Source: Nitrospira sp. (GTDB lineage Bacteria > Nitrospirota > Nitrospiria > Nitrospirales > Nitrospiraceae). Taken from it: a stretch of 64,000 bases of DNA. Positions 48,575 through 56,788 of this stretch are shown in pieces. The translations under genes were made by a program, and so were the position numbers. Below the pieces are notes generated by a model. That model ran no database searches, was not told where the DNA came from, and worked only from the letters and a program-made list of their open reading frames with translations. Numbering within the stretch: position 1 is the stretch's first letter; each line of letters starts with the position of its first letter. Location of the stretch: positions 55,725-119,724 of the forward strand of contig JABMDL010000001.1 of assembly GCA_015903945.1 (NCBI GenBank). The letters run 5' to 3'.

Positions 48575-49683
48575 GAACGGACAGTCCCATCGGCCTTCTT
48601 CCGTTTACGCTCCATCAGCCCCATCATCAGAAGCGGCCACACGACCGTCGCATCGCTCAGCACTTCAGCAAACTTCCCCCCGTCCTTGGGCGTCACGAAT
48701 TTGCCCCACGAGAGCCCTTCCTGATACGTACATCCGCTCAATCCGCCCCAATAGTCCGGTTCAGGGCAAATCCGGACTCCATAGTGGAATCGCGGCGGCT
48801 TCACGCTGAGCCCCAGACGCAGATTGCCGATTTCGATATAGGGACCGACCTGTTGCGCCCAATTCCTGGGGACGCCCCCGCCGATCGTAAAAATGCCCAG
48901 CCGCTTCGCCGAGAGCACGTGATCGGCGTAACTGTTGAGATCGAGATAGGGATTGAATGACGGATAGGACTGATGGATCGCCGTCAAGACGGCCAGATCG
49001 CCTTTCCCGCCTGCCTGAGAACGGGCTCGATCGATTTCCCGTGCCATCGCCCAGGTCCCGACATCGAGGCCGACTTCGGAGTCGGTAAAAGCGGGAATGA
49101 ACACCGGCACATTCTTGAGATAGGCGCTTTTCAGAATTCCTTCGCCGCCATACTCCTCGGCCAGCGTTTTCCCCAACTCGCGGGTCAAGATTTCCGAGCA
49201 GAGCGGCCGGTCGTGATCAATCCGTTTCAACGTTTGCGACACCACATGCTCGACATAATTCAGATTCGCTTCCATTTCCAGCGTGTCGTAGACGCGATTG
49301 TACCCCTTGCGAAACAGCTCTTCGTCGCTCATCGACGGATGATGTTGGTAATGCGTCTTGCCCATGGATTCGCTGAGGCCGTGGGCGATCAGCGCCCCGG
49401 TGGACACGACGCACTGCACCATGCCTTGATCGATCATCATGCTGACGATCTTGCCCATCTTGGCGATGGTCATCGCGCCGGACAATGTCATGACGACCTT
49501 GCAATCAGGATCCTGGATCATGGCCCACAGGACTTCGAAGGCTTCGCCCAGCTTGCGGCCGCCGAACGCGGTCTTGCCCATCGCGACGAGCAGGTCGTCG
49601 AAGGAGGAGATCTTCGACGGATCAAGCGGCTCGACAGCCACTAATCCGTCTTGCGCGCCATCATGAAATTCGCGTGCGGACAT
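48571..49683 (-). CDS. Deoxyhypusine synthase-family protein (bacterial, probable polyamine enzyme)
   Basis: MVQCVVSTGALIAHGLSESMGKTHYQ; VPVFIPAFTDSEVGLDV; FTIGGGVPRNWAQQ; GCTYQEGLSWGKF (conserved active-site Lys). Confidence 0.9.
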   Translation of the reverse strand: MSAREFHDGAQDGLVAVEPLDPSKISSFDDLLVAMGKTAFGGRKLGEAFEVLWAMIQDPDCKVVMTLSGAMTIAKMGKIVSMMIDQGMVQCVVSTGALIAHGLSESMGKTHYQHHPSMSDEELFRKGYNRVYDTLEMEANLNYVEHVVSQTLKRIDHDRPLCSEILTRELGKTLAEEYGGEGILKSAYLKNVPVFIPAFTDSEVGLDVGTWAMAREIDRARSQAGGKGDLAVLTAIHQSYPSFNPYLDLNSYADHVLSAKRLGIFTIGGGVPRNWAQQVGPYIEIGNLRLGLSVKPPRFHYGVRICPEPDYWGGLSGCTYQEGLSWGKFVTPKDGGKFAEVLSDATVVWPLLMMGLMERKRKKADGTVRS

Positions 49684-50149
49684 AACACTCCATTTCCACT
49701 AAGTTCAGTTGATGCGAACGCCCGGTTTCCTTATACACAACCGACGCCAGGGGCGTCAATGAAGTTACGACGCGACCACATCGAGGACAGCAGCTCACAC
49801 CCAAGTGCGTGAGCGCGACGAAAAAGATTGTTGAACAGGTTGTTCGCACAGCAACATGGGCGCGCTGACGGATGATGAGTCTGGCGGCACGTACGAAGTG
49901 CGGTGTGGATTGGAAGCTGATGGGTTGAAGACTCTATCCCGTCGCCATGAACATTGAAAACGGCTCTGGGTCGAGCAAGCGGAAGTACGGGAAAATCACT
50001 GAAGGCGTTTATCCGCCCGCTCAATGAAGAAAGGCTCCGCCTGAATAGCGGGCGGCTCTCAGAAAGTACGGGATGAAATACGGGAGCTACTTGAGGGGTT
50101 ATCCGTGCGTGTCAATGGAAGAGGAACGCACGGCACAAGCAAGCTTGGT

Positions 50150-50185
50150 GTGGTGGTCCCAACGGGATTTGAACCCGTGTTTAAG
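50150..50185. repeat. att repeat, distal copy (tRNA-Glu 3' fragment)
   Basis: gtggtggtcccaacgggatttgaacccgtgtttaag, identical to 56753-56788. Confidence 0.95.
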
Positions 50186-50486
50186 ACTGCGACTTCGCCC
50201 TTTATTTTTGCGAGCTTCGATGATTTCACTCAGGTCAGAAAGGGGTACGACTAAAACACGAAGGCTTGAGAAGTACACTGGAGGAGACTAGTTCCTGTTC
50301 GGTAAACGTCGCAGCCTCTCCGAACGCCTCAAGCTGATAATAGAGATTGAAGCGGTAAAAATGGGACTGGTGCACCTCGGCATCTCCGACGCTCCCGTAA
50401 ACCTTGACACCTTCCCACGGTCGGCCTAGCCTTGCGACACAACTCTTTCTGCTCCTTGATGATCGTTAATGGGGAGGCAACCGAAG

Positions 50487-50714
50487 ATGAGAATTCTAGT
50501 GATCGTGGGGCTTTTCTTGTCGCTGTCGGGGTGTTTTACTCCTGAGTACAAAGTTGGGTATGCCAAAGCAGCCGTACTTGAGGAACAGGCAGCAATCCTC
50601 AAGCTATACCGTGCGTGCCTAGAAAAGTACCAAAGCAATCCCCCAGAGGCAAAAGTTAATTGTGAACACTACACGCAAGCATTGTACTCAGTGGATGTGC
50701 GTGGGATGAAATAA
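50487..50714 (+). CDS. Small lipoprotein
   Basis: MRILVIVGLFLSLSGCFTPEYK lipobox LSGC; 75 aa. Confidence 0.65.
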   Translation: MRILVIVGLFLSLSGCFTPEYKVGYAKAAVLEEQAAILKLYRACLEKYQSNPPEAKVNCEHYTQALYSVDVRGMK

Positions 50715-50803
50715 TGATTGATGAGACCGCTTTACTATGGTCTGATCAGATATGCCGAGCAGTATTTAATACTTAGACAGTTTCGGAGTATCTAGAGACT
50801 TAA

Positions 50804-51310
50804 GTGGAGCCCTACAAACTCAGACGGTGGAAATCTAAAGATGAGCCGGGGCCGGGACATTTCTACACATGCGCTCGACCAGGGCGTTCCAAGGGAAAGA
50901 ATGGCGCGATCCCAGACAATGTGGTGCGAAAGTGGGTGGACGGATTACCGAAATCTGACGGTGTGGTGATTGTTTCCCTTTTGGGTCGAAAGCCCGATGG
51001 TTTAAGCGAGTTCAGCTTCTATTCGTTCTATGGCGGGCTCGAGACTCAAGCTGACCGGCCAGGATGTCTTCATTTCAGCAAGTGGCTCGACAAGATGTAT
51101 CCTGATAGAGGATTTGAGCTGTTTGAACATCCGACGATCGATTTTCGGCCTGTGCCAACCCCAACACTGGATCAATTAGGCGCAACTATAGCACCATTCA
51201 TCGGTGCAGGCCGAATCATCGTCTTGGTCGATTCTGGCGGTGAGGGGCGGGTTCGCCAGGCGTGTATGCACCTGGCCTTAGTAGAGGAGACAGGCTCATA
51301 CGGAAAGTGA
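50804..51310 (+). CDS. Hypothetical protein with dual-specificity-phosphatase-like layout lacking the catalytic Cys
   Basis: TIDFRPVPTPTLDQLGATIAPFIGAGRIIVLVDSGGEGRVRQACMHLAL resembles the DxxxP...HCxxGxGRT order of DSPs, but VD replaces HC; GTG start. Confidence 0.5.
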   Translation: MEPYKLRRWKSKDEPGPGHFYTCARPGRSKGKNGAIPDNVVRKWVDGLPKSDGVVIVSLLGRKPDGLSEFSFYSFYGGLETQADRPGCLHFSKWLDKMYPDRGFELFEHPTIDFRPVPTPTLDQLGATIAPFIGAGRIIVLVDSGGEGRVRQACMHLALVEETGSYGK

Positions 51311-51388
51311 TTCTCGCGTCTGCATGATCGTGCAGCAACAGAGGTCCACCCTCCGTCGGTTGCAGCACATCAAGAAAGATTGGTCACG

Positions 51389-51688
51389 ATGACGGATTGG
51401 AAAAGGGTAGCCTGGATCAACGCAAAAGCACTTGAACATGGTGAGTATATCGCGGACTGGAGCGACCTCGAAGAGCCTGCCGGTAAGTGGCCGGAAGAGA
51501 TTCGCCTTGAAGAATTCAGGAAATGGCACGACTTGAACGGTGTCGATTTCAAGTTTTGGAAGGACGAATACAACAAGAATGGGGAACTGGTCGCAAAGTG
51601 GTATCGCACGAATCTGATGCCTGACGAAAAGGGCAAAGTAGGCAAGAAGGCTAAGCATTGGACGCTACGCGTTTTGAATGACGGCTGA
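51389..51688 (+). CDS. Hypothetical protein, 99 aa
   Basis: ORF with ATG start, charged composition; no family recognised. Confidence 0.45.
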   Translation: MTDWKRVAWINAKALEHGEYIADWSDLEEPAGKWPEEIRLEEFRKWHDLNGVDFKFWKDEYNKNGELVAKWYRTNLMPDEKGKVGKKAKHWTLRVLNDG

Positions 51689-51724
51689 AACAGATCGACT
51701 TTCGGGTACATCCTTCAAGCCGAA

Positions 51725-51850
51725 TTGCGCCGAAGTTGCGCCGGGCATTCCTATCAACTCGCCTCAAACCCATTAAAAACCGGCTACTTTGACGGGAGCA
51801 TTGCGCCAGAATTGCGCCGATTGTCGCTTAATAGTCTGGATTCGGCGCAA
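51725..51850. repeat. Iteron-like cluster of TTGCGCC heptamers
   Basis: TTGCGCC at 51725, 51736, 51801, 51812 (pairs at 11-bp period) and inverted GGCGCAA at 51844. Confidence 0.6.
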
Positions 51851-53477
51851 CTTCAGAATGAGTATCCTCCGGATACCATCGAGCCGCATTCGTCTTCCCC
51901 TTGGAGTTGATTCGCCGCTCTTTCTTTAGCTCTCCCAGTAGCTTTTGCACCTGATCACGACTAAGCTGAGGAAGCACCTGGAGCAAATCCTGTAGCCGAC
52001 TTCCTTCTTGCCTGAAGTTCACAATGTGCCGAAGAAGGAGCGCCTTGTTCGTCTCACGATCAAGTCCACGTCTGCGGGTGTAGACTCCCTTCTTCCCTAA
52101 AAACGCATACAACCGCCTGGAGAGAATGGGTTTAGCACCACGACCCCGCCCTGTGACCTCAACGATGGTCCGCTCTCTCAAGTAGCTCAGACGATCTTTT
52201 AAGCTTGGCGGAACCGGCTCATCCCGTTGCACCGCATCGAGAACGAGAAGGTCTTGCGTCGTAAACGGACCAAACCCTTCGGCCGTCACTTGTTGAAGGA
52301 ACATCAGAAAACGAGGATTCTGCACTTCGCCTTTGAGCGTAAGACTCACCTGATAGTCGTCAGTCCCGGCAAAGTCCGGCCGGGGCTTGCTTTCTTTAAT
52401 GCACTCTTCAAACATCCGATCTGCCCCTTGGCCGGAGCGTTCAACCAATCCGCATCGTGCAAACGCTTCGGCAATCCGACGATTACGCGGAGATTGACGC
52501 AAAAGAATATTCTCGGGCGTGATGCCGGGCGGAAACCCGCCGGGACTGACAATTTCGATCTTCTTGGGATACTGACGGACGAACACTGATCCATGGAGAC
52601 GATAATCACGATGACTCACGGCATTGAGGATGGCTTCTCGAACGACCTTTTCGTTAAAGGTCTGAATGTCCCAGACAAACAGCCCATCTTGGTAATGCTG
52701 CACGTCGTTCCGAAGATTGATGGTATTCCACAGCTCGTCGTCGAAGAGAAAGAATCCTTCCCTAAACTCCTTCCGCTGTTGAAACTGGAGGGACGCCTCG
52801 CTTGACCGATATTCGAACACTACTTCCGACTGCGCGAGGTGCCGGCCCAGCGCTTTCCCTGAACCGAAGAGAATCAGGGCCCCATAGGTGACCGCGTCAC
52901 CCACCAGCAATTCTGCATCCGTTAAGAGTTGGATATCCGTCAAGCTGTCCAAGGACTTATTGCCGGATTTTCTCTTCCACATCTCACGGAATCGGGCGAT
53001 TGCCACTGAGTCGAGATCGGCAAACGTAGCGTTCTTCGCAATTTCAGCCGAAAAATCTGGCCCGGATTCTTCGAAGATGCGCTTGAGTTGGTCAGGCGTC
53101 ATAGGGACGAGGCTTTCCCCGCTTCGCATCCAATAGGCCCCTTTGTAGTGAATCGGCATGCCGATAGGGCGTGACGGCACGTCAAAGACCACGACACGAC
53201 CATCAGGATGCTGAATGACTTGGGCATCCACGCGAAGACGCAGTCTATCGCTGACGCTTGCCTTCGTCTGCTCGAGATCTGGAAATGCCTGGCTCCCGAC
53301 AATCTTCCGTGGCAGCCTGTCGGAGATACCAAGAACAATCCTGCCGCCTCTTTCGTTGGCGATAGCCACGCAGTATTTGACGAGATCTTCAAATTCATAG
53401 GAGTTTTTCGCCTCCTTGAATTCCAAGTGCTCGCTCTCTTTGCTCTCCAGCAATACTTTCAGTTGTTCCTGCACCAT
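51828..53477 (-). CDS. Schlafen/AlbA_2-domain protein with RecG-like C-terminal HATPase_c_4-type region
   Basis: ESEHLEFKEAKNSYEFEDLVKYCVAIANERGGRIVLGISD; GAYWMRSGESLVPMTPDQLKRIF; REAILNAVSHRDYRLHGSVFVRQYPKKIEIVSPGGFPPGITPENILLRQSPRNRRIAEAFARCGLVERSGQGADRMFEEC. Confidence 0.88.
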   Translation of the reverse strand: MVQEQLKVLLESKESEHLEFKEAKNSYEFEDLVKYCVAIANERGGRIVLGISDRLPRKIVGSQAFPDLEQTKASVSDRLRLRVDAQVIQHPDGRVVVFDVPSRPIGMPIHYKGAYWMRSGESLVPMTPDQLKRIFEESGPDFSAEIAKNATFADLDSVAIARFREMWKRKSGNKSLDSLTDIQLLTDAELLVGDAVTYGALILFGSGKALGRHLAQSEVVFEYRSSEASLQFQQRKEFREGFFLFDDELWNTINLRNDVQHYQDGLFVWDIQTFNEKVVREAILNAVSHRDYRLHGSVFVRQYPKKIEIVSPGGFPPGITPENILLRQSPRNRRIAEAFARCGLVERSGQGADRMFEECIKESKPRPDFAGTDDYQVSLTLKGEVQNPRFLMFLQQVTAEGFGPFTTQDLLVLDAVQRDEPVPPSLKDRLSYLRERTIVEVTGRGRGAKPILSRRLYAFLGKKGVYTRRRGLDRETNKALLLRHIVNFRQEGSRLQDLLQVLPQLSRDQVQKLLGELKKERRINSKGKTNAARWYPEDTHSEVAPNPDY

Positions 53478-53878
53478 AGTCCTAACCAGTTTCTACAGTT
53501 CTGTCGGCTTCGCAACGCGGCGAGTATAGCGGATTCGGCTAGAACCCGCCTAGATTCATGCCTGACCGCCGTAGATGGTTTAAAGCCGAACGCCAGGGTA
53601 TATCGGCAATCCGATGCATAGCGTGCAATGTTACCCTCAGGTCCTTCCTGTTCAACCACACCGGCGTCGGGACATACGTGGGGAGCGTCTGGATCGAAGC
53701 GATAGACGATGATCAGAGGAGGGTCTTGGCAGCCAACACGAGAGCAGCCAGTCAGATACCATCCGGCTGGCGTTCATCGAGCGTGTCGAGCACTTCTTGC
53801 ACGACGGCTCGCGAAGACTGCAGATCCAGTGTATCGACGTCTGCTAGTTCGATCACGTCCATATAAAACCTGATTCGC

Positions 53879-54178
53879 TCAGCCACTGATCTTGCCGCTC
53901 AGCTTGGACGTGATCCCCTTGCGAAGTTCGACGACATACGAATCATCAGCCAAGATGGCCTCATCAATTTCCTGGCGGTGATCGTAGTAGTACGTCAGTG
54001 CGGCATAGACATCGGCTAAGGTCAATCCCTGGTTGGAGGCAATCTCATCGGCACTCAGCCCCATCCGCTCATGCCAGATGACGATGTGCTGGACGGTAAC
54101 GCGGTGTCCTGCGATCCTGGGTTTCCCGCCCGCCACCTCTTGTGAAATTGCGATATGGGGTGCCGTCAGAATGTCCAT
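53879..54178 (-). CDS. DUF433 domain antitoxin-like protein
   Basis: HIAISQEVAGGKPRIAGHRVTVQHIVIWHERMGLSADEIASNQGLTLADVYAALTYYYDHRQEID. Confidence 0.85.
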   Translation of the reverse strand: MDILTAPHIAISQEVAGGKPRIAGHRVTVQHIVIWHERMGLSADEIASNQGLTLADVYAALTYYYDHRQEIDEAILADDSYVVELRKGITSKLSGKISG

Positions 54179-54257
54179 GGTCCCCTCCCTCGAACGGATT
54201 TTTCTATTATAAGCGAGAGGGACATCCCCTTCCATGAGAAAGGGCCCCAAGACAACC

Positions 54258-54467
54258 CTATGACCGGCCCTTCTTCTCTCGCACGTCCGTTGTAGACATC
54301 CCCTTCAGCGCTCCCTTGAGCGACACGAGCGGGAGTTCCGGCACCAGGGTAATCACGCCTCCCTTTTCCACCACCTGCAAGCGCTGGCTTGGGGTGAGAT
54401 GGAGCTTGTCCCGAACTTCCTTCGGGATCACGACTTGGAACTTGGACGAGATCGTCGTTGTCGCCAT
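54258..54467 (-). CDS. AbrB/MazE/SpoVT-type DNA-binding protein
   Basis: ATTTISSKFQVVIPKEVRDKLHLTPSQRLQVVEKGGVITLVPE. Confidence 0.88.
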   Translation of the reverse strand: MATTTISSKFQVVIPKEVRDKLHLTPSQRLQVVEKGGVITLVPELPLVSLKGALKGMSTTDVREKKGRS

Positions 54468-54592
54468 ATCTATCTCCTTACGTTCATTGTATCGATTATA
54501 GCATCGCCTTACGACGATCCGGTCAACCCTTGCATTCATCATGCATTGTGACGTACAGTCCGTCATGCAGACTGACAGACGTTGGAGGCTCT

Positions 54593-54823
54593 ATGAAAAC
54601 GACCATGATGCAGTTCCGGGTGGCGGAGGACGAAAAGGCGTTGATCGAGAAATGCGCCAAGAAGCAAGGCATGACGGTCTCGGAGTACATTCGGGCGTCG
54701 CTCCTCATGGAGATGGTCATTGATGGGGAAGTGCAGGCGCTCAAGATCATTGGGCGCACCATCGGGATGAAAGCGATGGATGCCCTGAGCCGACGGCTCA
54801 AGACCAGTCCGGTGGTCGACTGA
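54593..54823 (+). CDS. Ribbon-helix-helix protein (DUF1778/MobC-like)
   Basis: MMQFRVAEDEKALIEKCAKKQGMTVSEYIRASLLMEMV. Confidence 0.75.
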   Translation: MKTTMMQFRVAEDEKALIEKCAKKQGMTVSEYIRASLLMEMVIDGEVQALKIIGRTIGMKAMDALSRRLKTSPVVD

Positions 54824-54874
54824 GGCAGGGGTGGGCGCGCCGGGCGGCGACAGCCGGCCGCGCGCCGCACTAAA

Positions 54875-54898
54875 GCCCCCGTATGGTAATACGGGGGC
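54875..54898. terminator. Perfect 10-bp stem hairpin
   Basis: gcccccgtat-ggta-atacgggggc between the RHH and zinc-ribbon genes. Confidence 0.55.
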
Positions 54899-54939
54899 GC
54901 TTATCGCAGGGGAGATCCAGCCAGACCTGAGCCGATCCT

Positions 54940-55377
54940 ATGAAAGAACAACCGGTTGCCCAGACAACTCATGCCCCAATAAGGACACCCGACAGCGGGG
55001 CCGGTCCGGATCGCAGCAGATTCCCCTATAAGGGCACCCTGCGGGAGCAACAGTGTTTGCGCTGTGATCACCGCTGGTGGCCCAGAACGCCGAGCCGGAC
55101 ATTGCGATGTCCCCGGTGTAAGAGTCCCTATTGGGATCGCCCGCGTCGAGCGGGCCAAGACGTTAAGAAGGATACCCGGATTGAAACAGGTGCACCCGTC
55201 GCAACGGGAAACGACAAACCCGCCAGGCCTCGCGAGGCCCTCTCTTTTGCCGCAGTACTGGAACTGCTGAAAACGCTCAAAACCACGGGACGGAGTTGGT
55301 CTGAATTGGGGCAAGAACTCCAACGCCACTCTGGGGTGCAGCTGGAGAAAGACCAGCTGAAGGCACTTCTCCGATAA
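54940..55377 (+). CDS. Zinc-ribbon protein
   Basis: CLRCDHRWWPRTPSRTLRCPRCKSPYWDRPRR; C-terminal helical domain. Confidence 0.6.
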   Translation: MKEQPVAQTTHAPIRTPDSGAGPDRSRFPYKGTLREQQCLRCDHRWWPRTPSRTLRCPRCKSPYWDRPRRAGQDVKKDTRIETGAPVATGNDKPARPREALSFAAVLELLKTLKTTGRSWSELGQELQRHSGVQLEKDQLKALLR

Positions 55378-55397
55378 TCACATAGAGAGAAAGTTCC

Positions 55398-55427
55398 CTG
55401 CCCCCCGCCACAAACCGGGGCAGGGAC
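55398..55427. terminator. 9-bp stem hairpin after zinc-ribbon gene
   Basis: ccctgcccc-N12-ggggcaggg, 21 bp past the stop at 55377. Confidence 0.5.
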
Positions 55428-55728
55428 TAATCCGAATCGCGGAGCAGGGCGCTCTGCAATGGGCACGCCTGGCAGTCTGCGAAAGGCAGGCCCGTTGCGC
55501 TGGTGCCCTGTTCCGCCGCCAATAAGCCGCTGGCGTGCTGACGCGAGCGCAGAGGGGGGCATGGGGGTGTCGCAAGACTCCCCCAATTGGGCGCCGTTCA
55601 TGGATGCTGAATTGATCGTACACGACACGGCATTCACACCTCAGGACAGGCTTGACGGGTGGCTGGTGCCTCCTCATACTGCCCCCCGGCGAAGTCGTAG
55701 TCGTGATCGGGACCGGAAAGGCACCGTC

Positions 55729-56775
55729 ATGACACGACCGTTAGTCGAACTGGTAGAGCAGTTTTGTCAGTACCAACTCAAACAGCGAGGGAAGACGGAA
55801 GGAGGGGTGCAGGCCTATCGCTGGGTGTTAGAGCAGTTCTTAGTATTCGGACGCGCGCGCTTCGGACGAGTGGCGAGACTCTCGGACTTGTCCAAGGCGG
55901 TGATTCAGGACTGGATGGATGAGATGGCCGCACGGGATCTCACACTCGGCACAATCCGAAGTCGGCAATCGACGCTGTCCAGCTTTTGTACCTGGCTGGT
56001 AAAACGCGAGGCATTACCAGCGAATCCCATCGCTGGAATGGATCGGCCTCCGCATCGGATCGAGCCTCCCAAGCAGGTGCCGACACCGGCCCTGATGGAT
56101 GCGCTGATTGAAGCGGCCAGGAAACGGCAGCGGCCTCGGGATGTGGCTATCTTCCTCATCCTGCGCTTCTCGGGCATGCGTCGAGAATCCGTCGCCACGC
56201 TCCAAGCCAGACACTTGGATGCACTGTGGGGCTTGCGCCGGGTGCGAGTCAAAGGGGGGCACACGAGAGACATTCCATTGCCCGAACCCGTCATGCGGTA
56301 TCTGCATGCGTATGTCGAGCAGTTCCTGACACCGAGTGTCGGCATGGTCTCTCCGGAGACACCGCTGTTCTGGTCCGTGTGGGGTCGCCGATCGATCGGC
56401 AAGCATCGGGCGCCGATGACCGGAAAAAACATCTGGCGGCTTTGCAAGCTGTACGGACGGATGATCGGCTATCCCATGTTGAAGCCGCATGATCTCCGGC
56501 ATGGGGTGGCGATGGAAGTGTTGGAGCAGCGCCACGACTTGGAACAAGTGCGCGCCTTGCTCGGCCACGCGCGCATCGATACGACGCAGATCTACACGAT
56601 GATTCGCCCGGCCCAACTGAAGCAAGCGGTCTCGTTTTACGAGGAACCGGCGAGGCACATGCTGGCGGATTTTCGGAGCAGCAGCGATTCCATGTTCGAG
56701 GAACATTCGCATGTTCCTCAAACACGGAGCCTAAAACATCAACAAAATCAAAGTGGTGGTCCCAACGGGATTTGA
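55729..56775 (+). CDS. Tyrosine recombinase/integrase
   Basis: SAM-like N-terminus; FLILRFSGMRRESVATLQ; HDLRHGVAMEVLEQRHDLEQVRALLGHARIDTTQIYTMI (HxxR...H...Y); start chosen at MTRPLVELVEQF. Confidence 0.93.
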   Translation: MTRPLVELVEQFCQYQLKQRGKTEGGVQAYRWVLEQFLVFGRARFGRVARLSDLSKAVIQDWMDEMAARDLTLGTIRSRQSTLSSFCTWLVKREALPANPIAGMDRPPHRIEPPKQVPTPALMDALIEAARKRQRPRDVAIFLILRFSGMRRESVATLQARHLDALWGLRRVRVKGGHTRDIPLPEPVMRYLHAYVEQFLTPSVGMVSPETPLFWSVWGRRSIGKHRAPMTGKNIWRLCKLYGRMIGYPMLKPHDLRHGVAMEVLEQRHDLEQVRALLGHARIDTTQIYTMIRPAQLKQAVSFYEEPARHMLADFRSSSDSMFEEHSHVPQTRSLKHQQNQSGGPNGI

Positions 56776-56788
56776 ACCCGTGTTTAAG
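56753..56788. repeat. att repeat, tRNA-proximal copy
   Basis: Identical 36 bp to 50150-50185. Confidence 0.95.

Larger units (their letters stand above)
50150..56788. mobile_element. Small integrative element inserted at tRNA-Glu(CTC)
   Basis: Exact 36-bp direct repeats at both ends, right copy being the 3' end of an intact tRNA gene, tyrosine recombinase adjacent to right end. Confidence 0.88.

Noticed and set aside
49731-50024. 97-aa minus-strand ORF between the DHS-like gene and the element
   Set aside because: Composition is not convincing, with no RBS or recognisable family; probably noncoding.
50103-50133. Hairpin ccgtgcgt-N15-acgcacgg close to the distal att site
   Set aside because: Lies outside the element on the host side, modest 8-bp stem with a long loop; no evidence linking it to recombination.
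50150-50185. Second tRNA-Glu gene at 50.15 kb
   Set aside because: Only the T-arm/acceptor/CCA part is present; anticodon and D arms are missing, so it is the att duplicate, not a functional tRNA.
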